Assembly: GCA_965199555.1 (NCBI GenBank)
Contig: CBDASJ010000009.1
Coordinates: 124,001-188,000 of the forward strand
Reading direction: 5' to 3'
Length of the DNA stretch: 64,000 nucleotides
Origin: LMUY01 sp965199555
Lineage (GTDB): Bacteria > Pseudomonadota > Alphaproteobacteria > Acetobacterales > Acetobacteraceae
Below, one piece after another: positions 7,493-16,726 of the stretch; position 1 is the stretch's first letter; each line of letters opens with the position of its first letter. A program made the position numbers and the translations under genes. The notes under the pieces were generated by a model, which was not told the DNA's origin, did not search any database, and worked only from the letters and a program-made list of their open reading frames with translations.

Positions 7493-10356
7493 CCGATTGC
7501 CCCCACCCGTGCAATGAACACCGCCCGCACCCGGGCAGCGACGTCGCGCACCCTGGCACGGAACGCGTCCGCGTCAACAACCCCGGTCGCCTGGAACAAT
7601 GCCTCCGCCGCGGCGTCCGGCAGCGTGTCGGGGGGGCGGGCGCCGACGGTGATGCGCAGCATCCCCTGGATCGTGCGCCACAGCCGGTCGGCTTCGCGCA
7701 GGGTTGCCGTTTGCGCCGGGTCCAGCGCGCCGGCGGCGGCCAGGCGGTCGATCGCGACGTGCACGGTGGGCGCCGGGCGCGCCGGCGGCGTCAGCAGCAG
7801 CGCGGTTTGCACGATGAACTCCACCTCCACCTGGCCCCCCGGCATCAGCTTGACGTCCCACGGGCCGTGCGCCGGCAGGTCGCGCAGCATGCGGGTGCGC
7901 ATGGCGGCGGCGTCGCCGCGCACGCTCGCCACGTTGCCGGAGTCCAGCGCGTCGGCGATGGCACCCTCCAGCGCCCGGCACAGCGGCTCCGGCCCCGCCA
8001 CCACCCGTGCGCGGGTGAGCGCCATGCGCTCCCAGGTCCAGGCATCCGTGGCGTGGTAGCGCCGGAACGAAGCCAGGCTCACGGCCACGGGACCCTTGTT
8101 GCCGGACGGCCGCAGCCGCATGTCCACCGCATACAGCGCGCCGTCCACGCCGGGCGCGGTCAGCGCCGCCACGACGGCATGGGCGGCGCGGATGTAGTAC
8201 TGGCTGGGCGGCAGCCGCCGCGGGCCATCGCTTTCGCCCGCCCCGGGGGCGTGGTCGTAGATCAGCATCAGGTCCAGGTCGGACCCGGCCATCATCTCCC
8301 GCCCACCGGCCTTGCCCAGCAGCACGACGGCCAGCCCGCCGCCTTCCACCGTCCCGTGGCGCTCGGCATGCGCGGCCAGCACGCGGGGGAGCAGCACGGT
8401 CAGCGCCGCATCCGCCAGGGCGGTGCGGCGCAGGCCGGCCGCGTCGGCATCCAGGCGGCCTTCCATCTGCGCCACCGCCAAGCGGAACTCCTCCCCGCGC
8501 ACCGTGCGGCGCACGATCGCCGCCGCATCGTCCAACCCGCGGGCGTCGGCGAGTTGGACGCGGAGCAGGGCGGCCGGGTCCGCCTGCCCTTCCTCGGGCG
8601 ACAGCAGCCCTTCCAGCGCGGCGGGAACCTGCGCCAGGTGGTCCGCCAAGGACGGCGCCGCGCCCAGCACGGAGGCGATGCGCGCGATCAGCAGCTTCTG
8701 CCGTTGCAGCAAGGACAGCACGTGCACCCCGCCGTTCAGCCGGCTGAACAGGCTGTCGGCGCGCATCAGCGCCAGGTCTGGCTGGCGCTGCTCCGCCAAC
8801 GCCCGCAGCAGGCCGGGCAGTACGGTTTCCAGCAATTGCCGGGCCCGTTCGGAGCGGAACGCCCGCGGCCCACCAGCCCGCCAGGCGCCGATCGTCGCCA
8901 GCACGCGCTCGGGCTCGGCAAACCCCATCGCCCGCAAGGCATCGGCGGAGAGCGGCGCCGGAGCCCCACGGTCCGGGCTGTCGAACAGGGCGGCGTCCTG
9001 GTGGCGGACCACCTCCATCTGCGCCAGCAACGCGGTGGCGAAGGCCAGGCCGGTGTCATACCCCATGAACCGGGCGAACCGTTCCACCCCGGCCGCGTCG
9101 GCCGGCAGGCTGTGGGTTTGGCGGTCCGCCACCATCTGCAAGCGGTGCTCCACCGTGCGCAGGAAGCGATACGCGACCTGCAACAGATCCGCCGCCCCGC
9201 GGTCCAGGTGTTCGGCCGCCACCAGGGCGTCCAGCGCGCCGGCGGTGGTGGGCACGCGCAAGGCCGGGTTCCGCCCGCCCCACACCAGTTGCATGGTTTG
9301 CACCGCGAACTCCACCCCGCGTATGCCGCCTTGCCCCAGCTTCACGTCGTGCCCGGCCAGGCGCGCCACCGGGTCCGCGGCATCGCCCAGCGCGGTGACG
9401 TGGTGGTCGTCGAACCGGCGCTTCATGGCGCGGATGTCCGCCACGGCGGCGAAGTCCAAATGCCGCCGCCACACGAAGGGGCGGATTTCGCGCAGGAAAT
9501 GCTCGCCCAGCGCGCGATCCCCGGCGACCGGCCGCGCCTTGATCATGGCGGCGCGCTCCCAGTTCTCGCCCATGCTTTCGTAGTAGGCGAGCGCCGCGGG
9601 CAGGGCCATGGCGGGCGGCGTCGCCCCAGGGTCCGGCCGCAGCCGCAAGTCGGTGCGGAAGACGTAGCCGTCCGCGTCGCGTGCCTCCATAAGGGTGCAG
9701 ACATCCCGGGCCACCCGGGTGAAGACGGCCCCGAGCCCGGCCTCGCAATCAGGGTGGCGCGCGGGGTCGTAGATCAGGACGAGGTCGATATCGCTGGAAT
9801 AGTTCAGCTCGCGCGCGCCCAGCTTGCCCATGCCGAGCACGGTGAAGCCGCTTTGCGCGAGGCTGCGCCGGCCGGGCGGCAAGCGCAGGGCGCCGCGGTC
9901 CCGGGCCGCGCGCAGGGCGAAGGCGACCGCCGCGTCCAGCGCCGCTTCCGCCAGGGCGGACAGTGCGCCGGTGACGCGTTCCAGCGTCCAGGCGCCGCCG
10001 ATATCGGCAATGGCGCTTGCCAGGCCCAGCCGCCGCTTCGCCCGGCGCAGGGTCGCGGCCAGGGTCGCCCGGTCCGCCTGCGCGGGGCTGCGCGCGATGT
10101 CGCGCAGCGCGGCCGCCACCACCGCGTCCGGCCCGTCGCGGAACAGGCGGCGCACCGTGGCCGCTTCGCGCACCGCCAGGTCGGACAGGAACGGGCTGTT
10201 GCCGCCCAACGCGCGCAGCATGGCCGTGGCATCCGGCCGGCGCAGCAGCCGCGCCTCGGCCGCCCCAACCGCCGCGAAGCGTTCCAGCAGGCGCTCGGCC
10301 GCGTCCGGGTCGGCGGGGCTGGGCCAGGCGCCGGACGGTGGGGTGAACGCAGCCAT
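7489..10356 (-). CDS. glnE: Glutamine synthetase adenylyltransferase / adenylyl-removing enzyme
   Basis: Adds AMP to, and removes it from, glutamine synthetase in response to the GlnB/GlnK nitrogen signal. Two nucleotidyltransferase domains are visible: the N-terminal one with ELNYSSDIDLVLIYD and the C-terminal one with AGSDLDLMLIYD, each carrying the metal-binding DxD of this family. Length (about 955 residues) is normal. ATG 10356 is chosen since an earlier in-frame start (10419) would overlap the divergent neighbour and adds a non-conserved leader. It precedes bcp in one transcription unit. Confidence 0.95.
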   Translation of the reverse strand: MAAFTPPSGAWPSPADPDAAERLLERFAAVGAAEARLLRRPDATAMLRALGGNSPFLSDLAVREAATVRRLFRDGPDAVVAAALRDIARSPAQADRATLAATLRRAKRRLGLASAIADIGGAWTLERVTGALSALAEAALDAAVAFALRAARDRGALRLPPGRRSLAQSGFTVLGMGKLGARELNYSSDIDLVLIYDPARHPDCEAGLGAVFTRVARDVCTLMEARDADGYVFRTDLRLRPDPGATPPAMALPAALAYYESMGENWERAAMIKARPVAGDRALGEHFLREIRPFVWRRHLDFAAVADIRAMKRRFDDHHVTALGDAADPVARLAGHDVKLGQGGIRGVEFAVQTMQLVWGGRNPALRVPTTAGALDALVAAEHLDRGAADLLQVAYRFLRTVEHRLQMVADRQTHSLPADAAGVERFARFMGYDTGLAFATALLAQMEVVRHQDAALFDSPDRGAPAPLSADALRAMGFAEPERVLATIGAWRAGGPRAFRSERARQLLETVLPGLLRALAEQRQPDLALMRADSLFSRLNGGVHVLSLLQRQKLLIARIASVLGAAPSLADHLAQVPAALEGLLSPEEGQADPAALLRVQLADARGLDDAAAIVRRTVRGEEFRLAVAQMEGRLDADAAGLRRTALADAALTVLLPRVLAAHAERHGTVEGGGLAVVLLGKAGGREMMAGSDLDLMLIYDHAPGAGESDGPRRLPPSQYYIRAAHAVVAALTAPGVDGALYAVDMRLRPSGNKGPVAVSLASFRRYHATDAWTWERMALTRARVVAGPEPLCRALEGAIADALDSGNVASVRGDAAAMRTRMLRDLPAHGPWDVKLMPGGQVEVEFIVQTALLLTPPARPAPTVHVAIDRLAAAGALDPAQTATLREADRLWRTIQGMLRITVGARPPDTLPDAAAEALFQATGVVDADAFRARVRDVAARVRAVFIARVGAIG

Positions 10357-10394
10357 GCCGCCGATTCTGCCCGTGCGCCACGCCCGGTCAACCG

Positions 10395-13300
10395 GTGCTG
10401 AAACTGGCGCGGGCAGCATCCCGCCTGCTCACCCTGCTGGTGGCGATCGTCCTCGGCACCGGGGTGCTGGTGCTGGTGGTCGCCGGCGGCTTGTTTTGGC
10501 GGCTGAGCCAGGGTCCGCTGGACGTGACGGCGGTGGCCCGCCGCGTGCTGCCGCTGGTCGACCCGGACATCACGGCCGGCCAGGTCACCCTGGCGCTGGA
10601 CCAGGGGGGCGGCGAGCGCGTCCTGCGCGTCAGCGTCACGGACGCGGCGCGGGCCGCGGCAGGCGGGCGCCCGGCGGACACGATCCACGACGCGACGGTG
10701 GCCTTGCCCTTCACCGCACTGCTGTCCGGCCAGGTCGCGCCGGAGGATGTCGTCGCCAGCGGCGTGCTGCTGCATGGGCGCCGGGCGGGTTCGGGCAAGC
10801 CGGGGGGCGGCGATCCGCTGCACCTGCTGTCCCGCCTGAACCACGTCGCGCTGTCCGACGTGCGGCTGGTGGTGGCCGACGGGGCGCTGGGGCAGAGCTG
10901 GCAGGTGGCCGTCGCCACCGCGGCGCTGGATCGCCAAGGCGATGGCAGCCTTGCCGGCAGCCTGGCGGGCACGGCGTCGGTCGCCGGCATGTCGGTGGCG
11001 TTCACCGCCACGGCACAGTCGGCGGCCGCGGCATCCCGGCTCCATTTGGCGCTGTCCCCGGTGTCGCCGGCGGCGCTGGGCCGCGCGATCCCGTCGCTGG
11101 CGGCGTTGCAAGCCCTGGACGCGGCCGTCGCCGTGCAGGCGGACGCAACGTTCGGCGCGGACATGGCGCTGGCGCACGCCACGCTGCATGCCGAGGCCGG
11201 CCCGGGCGTGGCAAAGCTCCCGGCGCAGGGCGGCGGCGTCAGCCCGGCCAAGTTCGATTCTCTGACGTTGGACGCCGACGGCACCCCCGCCCACGCGGCG
11301 GTGCAGGCATTGCGCGTGGTGCTGCCGTCGCCGTCCGGCGCGCCACCCTCCTCGCTGGTGCTGTCGGGCACGGCGGACCGGGCGGGCGGGCGGTTCCAGG
11401 CCCGCCTCGCCGCCACGCTCGACCACGCCGCCTTTGCCGACCTGCCCGTGTTGTGGCCGCCTGGCGTGGGCGGCCACGCGCGCGCCTGGCTGACGGAGAA
11501 CCTGACCGCCGGCACCGCGCATGACGGCCAGATCGCCTTCGCCTTGGCCGGGTCGGAGGATGGCGGCGACATCGACCTGACGGAAGGCAGCGGTTCGGTG
11601 ACGGGCGACGACGTGACCGCCTGGTGGCTGCGCCCCGTGCCGCCGCTGGAACACGGGCATGCCGTGGTGACGTGGCAGAACCCGGACACGGTGCAGATCG
11701 CCGTCGCCGTGGCGAAACAGGCGGCCCTGGCAATCAGCGGCGGCAGCATCCGCATCACCGGGCTGACGGGCCAGGACCAGGTCGCCGCCATCAACACCGA
11801 CATCGCCGGGCCGCTCGGCACGCTGTTCACCCTGCTGCGCCACCCGCGCCTCAAGCTGTTGAGCGCGCACCCGGTGCCGATCACCGCCCCGTCCGGCGCG
11901 GTGACGGCGCACCTGACGGTGCAACTGCCGTTGGATTCGAAGGTGTCGGTGGACCAGGTCGCGATCCACGCCAGCGGACAGCTGGCGAACACGCATCTGG
12001 GGGCGATCGCCGCCGGACGCGACCTGGACCGCGGCCAATTGGCGTTCGACGTCACCAATGACGGGCTGAAGGTGGATGGCACGGCGCAGCTCGATCACAT
12101 CCCCGGCAAGCTCGCGGTCGAGATGGATTTCCGCGCCGGGCCGCCCAGCCAGGTGGTGCAGCATGCCGCCGCGACGCTGCGGGTGGGGGAGCGGGATGCC
12201 CGGGCGGCCGGGCTGGCGGCGATCGGCCTGGATGCCGGCACGCTGGTGACCAGCCTGGACTACGCCGAGCGGCGGGACGGCGGCGCCACCCTGCGCGTGG
12301 CGGGGGATCTGCGCGAGGCCGGGTTCAAGACGCCGCTTGGCTGGTCCAAGGCGGTGGGCACGCCCGGCCGGTTCGAGGGCGAGGCGCTGCTCGCCGGCGG
12401 CAAGCTGGTCGGGCTGGAGCGGTTGCGCGCGGAAGCGCCCGGCTTGTCGGTGGAAGCGCGCAGCGACCTGGTGGCGGGCGTTCCCGCGATCGTCCACATC
12501 CAGCGCGGCGAGATCGGCCGCAGCAGCGCGACCGGCACCATCACGCTGCCCCGGCGGGAAGGCGAGCCGTATCAGGTGACGCTGTCCGGGCCGCGGCTGG
12601 ACCTGGAAGGCCGGCTGAAAGGCGCGGCCACGCCGGCGCCGGCCGAGGCAGGCGGCAGCGCCCCGGCCCGGTCTGGCACGCCCTTCTCGGTCGATCTGCG
12701 CTTCCAGCAGGTGGCATTCGGGCCTGGCCGGTCGCTGGGGCCGGTAAGCCTGACCGCCCGTGGCGAGGGCGGGCGCCTGATGACGGCGCGGCTGGTGAGC
12801 GCCGGCCCGGAGCAGGTGCAGGCGGATCTGGTTGCCGGCTCCGCTGGGCGGAAGCTATGGGCCACCGTCGACGATCTCGGCCAACTGCTGCGCAACACGG
12901 ATGTGGCGACCGAGGTGACGGGCGGCGCGCTGATCCTGGACGGCAGCTTCAACGACCACGTCCCCGGCAGCCCGTTCGATGGCACGGCCGACCTGCGCAA
13001 CTTCCGGGTGCGCGGCGCGGCGACGGTGGGCAAGATACTGCAAGGGTTGACACTGTATGGCCTGGTGGACGCCTTGTCCGGGCCGGGCTTGGTGTTCGAC
13101 CACCTGGCCTCGCCCTTTCGCCTGACCGGCTCGGTGCTGGAGGTGGAGGACGCCCGCGCCTACAGCACCTCGCTGGGCGTCACGGCGACCGGCCGGCTGG
13201 ATTTCGGCCGCTCACGGCTCGACCTGAAGGGCACGATCGTGCCCGCCTACTTCTTCAACGCCTTGCCGGGCCGGGTGCCGTTGCTCGGCCGCCTGTTCAG

Positions 13301-13436
13301 TCCGGAAAAGGGCGGCGGCGTGTTCGCGGCCAATTACACGCTGCGCGGCGCGTTGAGCGACCCCAGCGTGACGATCAACCCGCTGGCCGCCCTCACCCCG
13401 GGTTTCACCCGCCACCTGTTCGACCTGTTCAAGTAG
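10395..13436 (+). CDS. AsmA/YhdP-like envelope protein (DUF3971 type)
   Basis: A 1013-residue protein anchored by one N-terminal membrane helix (LLTLLVAIVLGTGVLVLVVAGGLFW) with the rest predicted in the periplasm. The long beta-rich body and C-terminal AsmA-like region (LDFGRSRLDLKGTIVPAYFFN, SPEKGGGVFAANYTLRG) match the YhdP/DUF3971 group, whose members are thought to bridge inner and outer membranes for phospholipid transport. The start is a GTG, 38 bases from the divergent glnE start. A GC hairpin at 13450-13467 follows the stop and may end transcription. Confidence 0.8.
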   Translation: MLKLARAASRLLTLLVAIVLGTGVLVLVVAGGLFWRLSQGPLDVTAVARRVLPLVDPDITAGQVTLALDQGGGERVLRVSVTDAARAAAGGRPADTIHDATVALPFTALLSGQVAPEDVVASGVLLHGRRAGSGKPGGGDPLHLLSRLNHVALSDVRLVVADGALGQSWQVAVATAALDRQGDGSLAGSLAGTASVAGMSVAFTATAQSAAAASRLHLALSPVSPAALGRAIPSLAALQALDAAVAVQADATFGADMALAHATLHAEAGPGVAKLPAQGGGVSPAKFDSLTLDADGTPAHAAVQALRVVLPSPSGAPPSSLVLSGTADRAGGRFQARLAATLDHAAFADLPVLWPPGVGGHARAWLTENLTAGTAHDGQIAFALAGSEDGGDIDLTEGSGSVTGDDVTAWWLRPVPPLEHGHAVVTWQNPDTVQIAVAVAKQAALAISGGSIRITGLTGQDQVAAINTDIAGPLGTLFTLLRHPRLKLLSAHPVPITAPSGAVTAHLTVQLPLDSKVSVDQVAIHASGQLANTHLGAIAAGRDLDRGQLAFDVTNDGLKVDGTAQLDHIPGKLAVEMDFRAGPPSQVVQHAAATLRVGERDARAAGLAAIGLDAGTLVTSLDYAERRDGGATLRVAGDLREAGFKTPLGWSKAVGTPGRFEGEALLAGGKLVGLERLRAEAPGLSVEARSDLVAGVPAIVHIQRGEIGRSSATGTITLPRREGEPYQVTLSGPRLDLEGRLKGAATPAPAEAGGSAPARSGTPFSVDLRFQQVAFGPGRSLGPVSLTARGEGGRLMTARLVSAGPEQVQADLVAGSAGRKLWATVDDLGQLLRNTDVATEVTGGALILDGSFNDHVPGSPFDGTADLRNFRVRGAATVGKILQGLTLYGLVDALSGPGLVFDHLASPFRLTGSVLEVEDARAYSTSLGVTATGRLDFGRSRLDLKGTIVPAYFFNALPGRVPLLGRLFSPEKGGGVFAANYTLRGALSDPSVTINPLAALTPGFTRHLFDLFK

Positions 13437-13550
13437 CCGACCGGCGCAGACCGGGCCGATGGCCGGTCGCACGCGGCGTCGCAGCATCGTCAACCCCCGT
13501 GAACACGTTTGGAATTGCGTTTCCACCGCTGTTCGGGCAATCGTCGGCAC

Positions 13551-14735
13551 ATGGACGGAATAGACCTTACTTCGGCCGAACCCACGACCCGCGGTTCGCG
13601 GTACAGGCTGGAACTGCCGCACCACAAGCGGCCATCCTGGGTGCGGCGGCATCTGAAGCTCGCTTTGTTTATTTTGTGCGTGCTCGTGCCGACGGCGATT
13701 GTAACGGTTTATTTCTTCGGGTTTGCTTCCGACCAGTACGTGTCGGAAGCCAAGTTCGTCGTCCGCGGCGAGTCCATGCAAACGCCGGGGGCGTTGTCCA
13801 CGCTGCTGCAAAGCACGGGGATGAGCCATGCCGAGGAAGACACCTACGCGGTGCAAGACTACATCATGTCGCGCGACGCATTGCGGCAGCTCATCCAAAG
13901 CCAGGACATAAAGGCGGTCTTCGACCGTCCCGAGGCGGACTGGCTGTCGCGCTTCCCGGTGTTCACCTGGCGTGCCACGTTCGAGCATTTCTACGACTAC
14001 TACCAAAACCACGTCGAAGTGCTGCTCGACTCGACGACCGGCGTTTCGACCATCACCGTCAAGACGTTCCGCCCGCTCGATTCGGAGCGTGTCGCCCGGG
14101 CGCTGCTGAGCGCCGCGGAAGCCCTGGTCAACCAGATGAACGAGCGGCAGCGTGCGAATGCGATGGGGACCGCGGGCAAGGACGTGGCCTTGGCCGAAGC
14201 CCGCGTGCAATCCGTTGCCAAGGACATCGCAGAATTCCGCAACCGCGAAGCACTGCTCGACCCTACCAAGCAGGCCGTGCCGATGCTTACGGCCATCAAC
14301 GAGCTTCAAACGCTGCTGTCCCGGACCAACCTGCAAATCTCGCAGCTCGTCACGTCCACCCCGCAAAGCCCGTTGATCGCTGACTTGCGGCGTCGCGCCG
14401 CCGCTTTGCAGGGCCAGATCAACGATGCGCGGTCCAAGGTGACCGGCGCCGACACTTCGCTGGTGCCGAAGATCACCGCGTTCGACACGCTGGAACTGCA
14501 GCGGGTGTTTGCCGAGAAGCAACTCGCTTCGGCGATCACCTCGCTGGAGGCCGCCCGCTTGCAGGCGGAACGGCAGCAGCTCTACCTGGAAACCATCGTC
14601 CAGCCGAACGTGTCTGACTACGCGGCCTATCCGAAGCGCTTCGCATCCATCGCGGTCGTGTTCGCCAGCTTCCTGGGCCTGTTCCTGATGGCGTCGCTGC
14701 TGATCTCCGGGGCGCGGGAGCATCGGATCACCTAA
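13551..14735 (+). CDS. kpsE: Capsule polysaccharide export inner-membrane protein, KpsE/CtrB-like
   Basis: Polysaccharide co-polymerase family protein that links the inner-membrane ABC exporter to the outer-membrane channel for surface polysaccharide. It has an N-terminal membrane helix (LALFILCVLVPTAIVTVYFFGF), a Wzz-like segment SDQYVSEAKFVVRGE, long coiled-coil heptads in the middle, and a C-terminal membrane helix (IAVVFASFLGLFLMASLLI). ATG 13551 is preferred over 13509 because family members begin shortly before the first helix. It is followed 33 bases later by the ATPase gene. Confidence 0.88.
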   Translation: MDGIDLTSAEPTTRGSRYRLELPHHKRPSWVRRHLKLALFILCVLVPTAIVTVYFFGFASDQYVSEAKFVVRGESMQTPGALSTLLQSTGMSHAEEDTYAVQDYIMSRDALRQLIQSQDIKAVFDRPEADWLSRFPVFTWRATFEHFYDYYQNHVEVLLDSTTGVSTITVKTFRPLDSERVARALLSAAEALVNQMNERQRANAMGTAGKDVALAEARVQSVAKDIAEFRNREALLDPTKQAVPMLTAINELQTLLSRTNLQISQLVTSTPQSPLIADLRRRAAALQGQINDARSKVTGADTSLVPKITAFDTLELQRVFAEKQLASAITSLEAARLQAERQQLYLETIVQPNVSDYAAYPKRFASIAVVFASFLGLFLMASLLISGAREHRIT

Positions 14736-14768
14736 CGGTCGCTTGAAGCCGGAAGAGGACTGCGCCGG

Positions 14769-15416
14769 GTGCTCCGCTGCGTTGACATCGTCAAGGATTA
14801 CAAGGTTCACCGAGGTTACCGCCGGGTTCTGAACCACATCAACTTCGATGTGCAACGCGGTCAGAAGCTCGGCATCCTTGGGCGCAACGGCGCCGGCAAG
14901 TCCACCCTGATCAAGATCATCGGCGGGGTGGAAACGGCTACTTCCGGCCGGGTTGAACGGGACATGTCGGTATCCTGGCCACTCGCCTTCAGCGGCGCGT
15001 TCCAGGGCAGCCTGAGCGGCATCGACAATCTGCGGTTCATCTGCCGCATCTACGATCTCGACTATGGGGAAACCCGGCGCTTCGTCGACGACTTCGCCGA
15101 GCTGGGTCACCAGATGCGCGAGCCGGTGAAGACCTACTCCTCCGGCATGCGGGCGCGGCTGGCCTTCGCCTTGTCGATCGCCATCGAGTTCGAATGCTAC
15201 CTGATCGACGAAGTCATCATGGTCGGCGACGCCCGCTTCTTCGAGCGCTGCAAGTCAGAGCTTTTTTCGAAGCGCAACGACAGGTCGATGATCCTCGTCT
15301 CGCACGACATGAACTTCATCAACGAAGTCTGCGACAGCGCGGCGGTGATCCATGACAGCGTGCTCACCATGTGCGGCAGCGTGACGGAAGCGGTCGAGTT
15401 TTATCACGCGCTGTGA
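14769..15416 (+). CDS. kpsT: ABC transporter ATPase for polysaccharide export, KpsT-like
   Basis: ATPase that powers export of capsule or O-antigen-like polysaccharide. Walker A GRNGAGKST lies at residues 38-46, the signature YSSGMRAR at 123-130, Walker B CYLIDE at 143-148 and the switch VSHDMNF further on. The 215-residue length matches KpsT/CtrD. Translation starts at GTG. The matching permease KpsM, normally encoded beside KpsT, is not found: the preceding gap is 33 bases and the next gene is the convergent export channel. The permease must be elsewhere if the system works. Confidence 0.92.
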   Translation: MLRCVDIVKDYKVHRGYRRVLNHINFDVQRGQKLGILGRNGAGKSTLIKIIGGVETATSGRVERDMSVSWPLAFSGAFQGSLSGIDNLRFICRIYDLDYGETRRFVDDFAELGHQMREPVKTYSSGMRARLAFALSIAIEFECYLIDEVIMVGDARFFERCKSELFSKRNDRSMILVSHDMNFINEVCDSAAVIHDSVLTMCGSVTEAVEFYHAL

Positions 15417-15447
15417 CGCAGGCCGACCGCCACAGCGCGTGCCCTGA

Positions 15448-16662
15448 TCAGTTCACGACCGTCTTTGCCTCGATGCCCGGCGTCACGAAGGTATAGATGA
15501 GCTGCAGGAACTTGTAGAGCTGCACCGTCGGCGCGTTGGCGATGTAGATCACGTCCTTGTCCTGCATGGTGAACTGCTGGATCGCGAAGAAGGTCTGCGG
15601 CTGGCGCATGTTGACCTGGTAGATCACCGGCGTCCCGGTCGGCAGCGCGCCGGGAGTGACAGGTGGGCTGAGCACGGCGGGGGTGCCGGGCGGCGTCAGG
15701 CCGAGCGTCCGCAGGTTGTTCGGCCGCTCGTAGCGGAACAGGAACACGGCCTCCGGGTTGGCGCGGTTGTCATCCAGGCCACCGACCCGGGCCACCGCCT
15801 CGGCCAACGACACCGTGGCGGCGTCGAACGGGATCTGCGCCACCCGGCCGGTGGCGCCGAAGGACAGGAAGGAGCGTGGCAGGTAATCGACCTGGATGCG
15901 GTCGAGCGGCTCCACCGGGATGTTTTCCGACGGGATGGTCTGCACCCGCGTCAACGACGTGGTCGCTTCCTGGCCGTGGCGGTTCACCTTCACCAGCGTA
16001 TCCTGCGGGCTGTGCGTCGGCCCGCCGGCGAGCGCCACGATGTCCAGCAGGTTTTCATGGGCAAGCGAGAGCGGGATGCGCCCTGCGTTCCGCACGTCGC
16101 CGGAAATATAGACGACGTTGCTGCCGTTGGTGACCAGGCTGACCAGCACCTGCGCCTGCGACGCCTTTTCCGCCAGGCGGCTTTCGATCAAGCGCTGCAC
16201 CTGGGTGGTGGTAAGCCCGGCCACATGCACTTCGCCCGCGTAGGGGACCATGATCAGGCCGTTCCGGTCGACCTGCAACCGCGGCAGGCTCTCGGCCGTC
16301 GACCCGGTCGGGGCCGCCGCAGTGGCATCCGCGTCGGCCGGCCGACGCGGACTGAACAGGCCGCTGCCCGCCTCGTAGATCGAGATCGCCAGCACGTCGC
16401 CCGGCCCCAGCCGATCGACGGCGGCGTTGGAGCGCAGCCGGTCGATCACGTTCAGGGATTGCTCCGGGCGGTTGCGCAACTCGGTCACGACCGCCGGGGT
16501 GAGGTTGACGAGCTGGATGCCGAGCGGGTTCTTCGGCGACGCCGTGCCGTCCAGGACCTGGCCATTGCTGGGGCCGGATGTCGGCAAGGCACTGCAATCG
16601 GTCAGGATCAAGGTCAGCAACAAGGCGGAACGGCAGGCAAGCCGTGTGGCGGAATGGGTCAT
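15448..16662 (-). CDS. Outer-membrane polysaccharide export protein (OPX, KpsD/CtrA-like)
   Basis: Forms the outer-membrane channel for surface polysaccharide. An N-terminal hydrophobic signal (SALLLTLILTDCSALP) is followed by the Poly_export domain (GPGDVLAISIYEAG through VPYAGEVHVAGLT) and SLBB-like repeats (YISGDVRNAGRIPLS; PLDRIQVDYLPRS). The SALPTSGPS sequence after Cys23 is characteristic of CtrA-type lipoproteins, but the residue before the cysteine is Asp instead of Gly/Ala/Ser, which departs from the usual lipobox. It is convergent with kpsT and divergent from the glycosyltransferase. Confidence 0.88.
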   Translation of the reverse strand: MTHSATRLACRSALLLTLILTDCSALPTSGPSNGQVLDGTASPKNPLGIQLVNLTPAVVTELRNRPEQSLNVIDRLRSNAAVDRLGPGDVLAISIYEAGSGLFSPRRPADADATAAAPTGSTAESLPRLQVDRNGLIMVPYAGEVHVAGLTTTQVQRLIESRLAEKASQAQVLVSLVTNGSNVVYISGDVRNAGRIPLSLAHENLLDIVALAGGPTHSPQDTLVKVNRHGQEATTSLTRVQTIPSENIPVEPLDRIQVDYLPRSFLSFGATGRVAQIPFDAATVSLAEAVARVGGLDDNRANPEAVFLFRYERPNNLRTLGLTPPGTPAVLSPPVTPGALPTGTPVIYQVNMRQPQTFFAIQQFTMQDKDVIYIANAPTVQLYKFLQLIYTFVTPGIEAKTVVN

Positions 16663-16726
16663 AGGTGCTAGAGGCTCGCCCCGTATGTCATCAACACCGC
16701 TCGATCGACGGTCTGCGGAAGGCTTT

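Noticed and set aside
7711..10401. Very long plus-strand open frame opposite glnE
   Set aside because: Antisense to a convincing GlnE; its translation is rich in Gly, Arg and His and has no family.
9804..12497. Long minus-strand open frame across glnE and the AsmA-like gene
   Set aside because: Only an artefact of high GC; it reads through two recognised genes in wrong frames.
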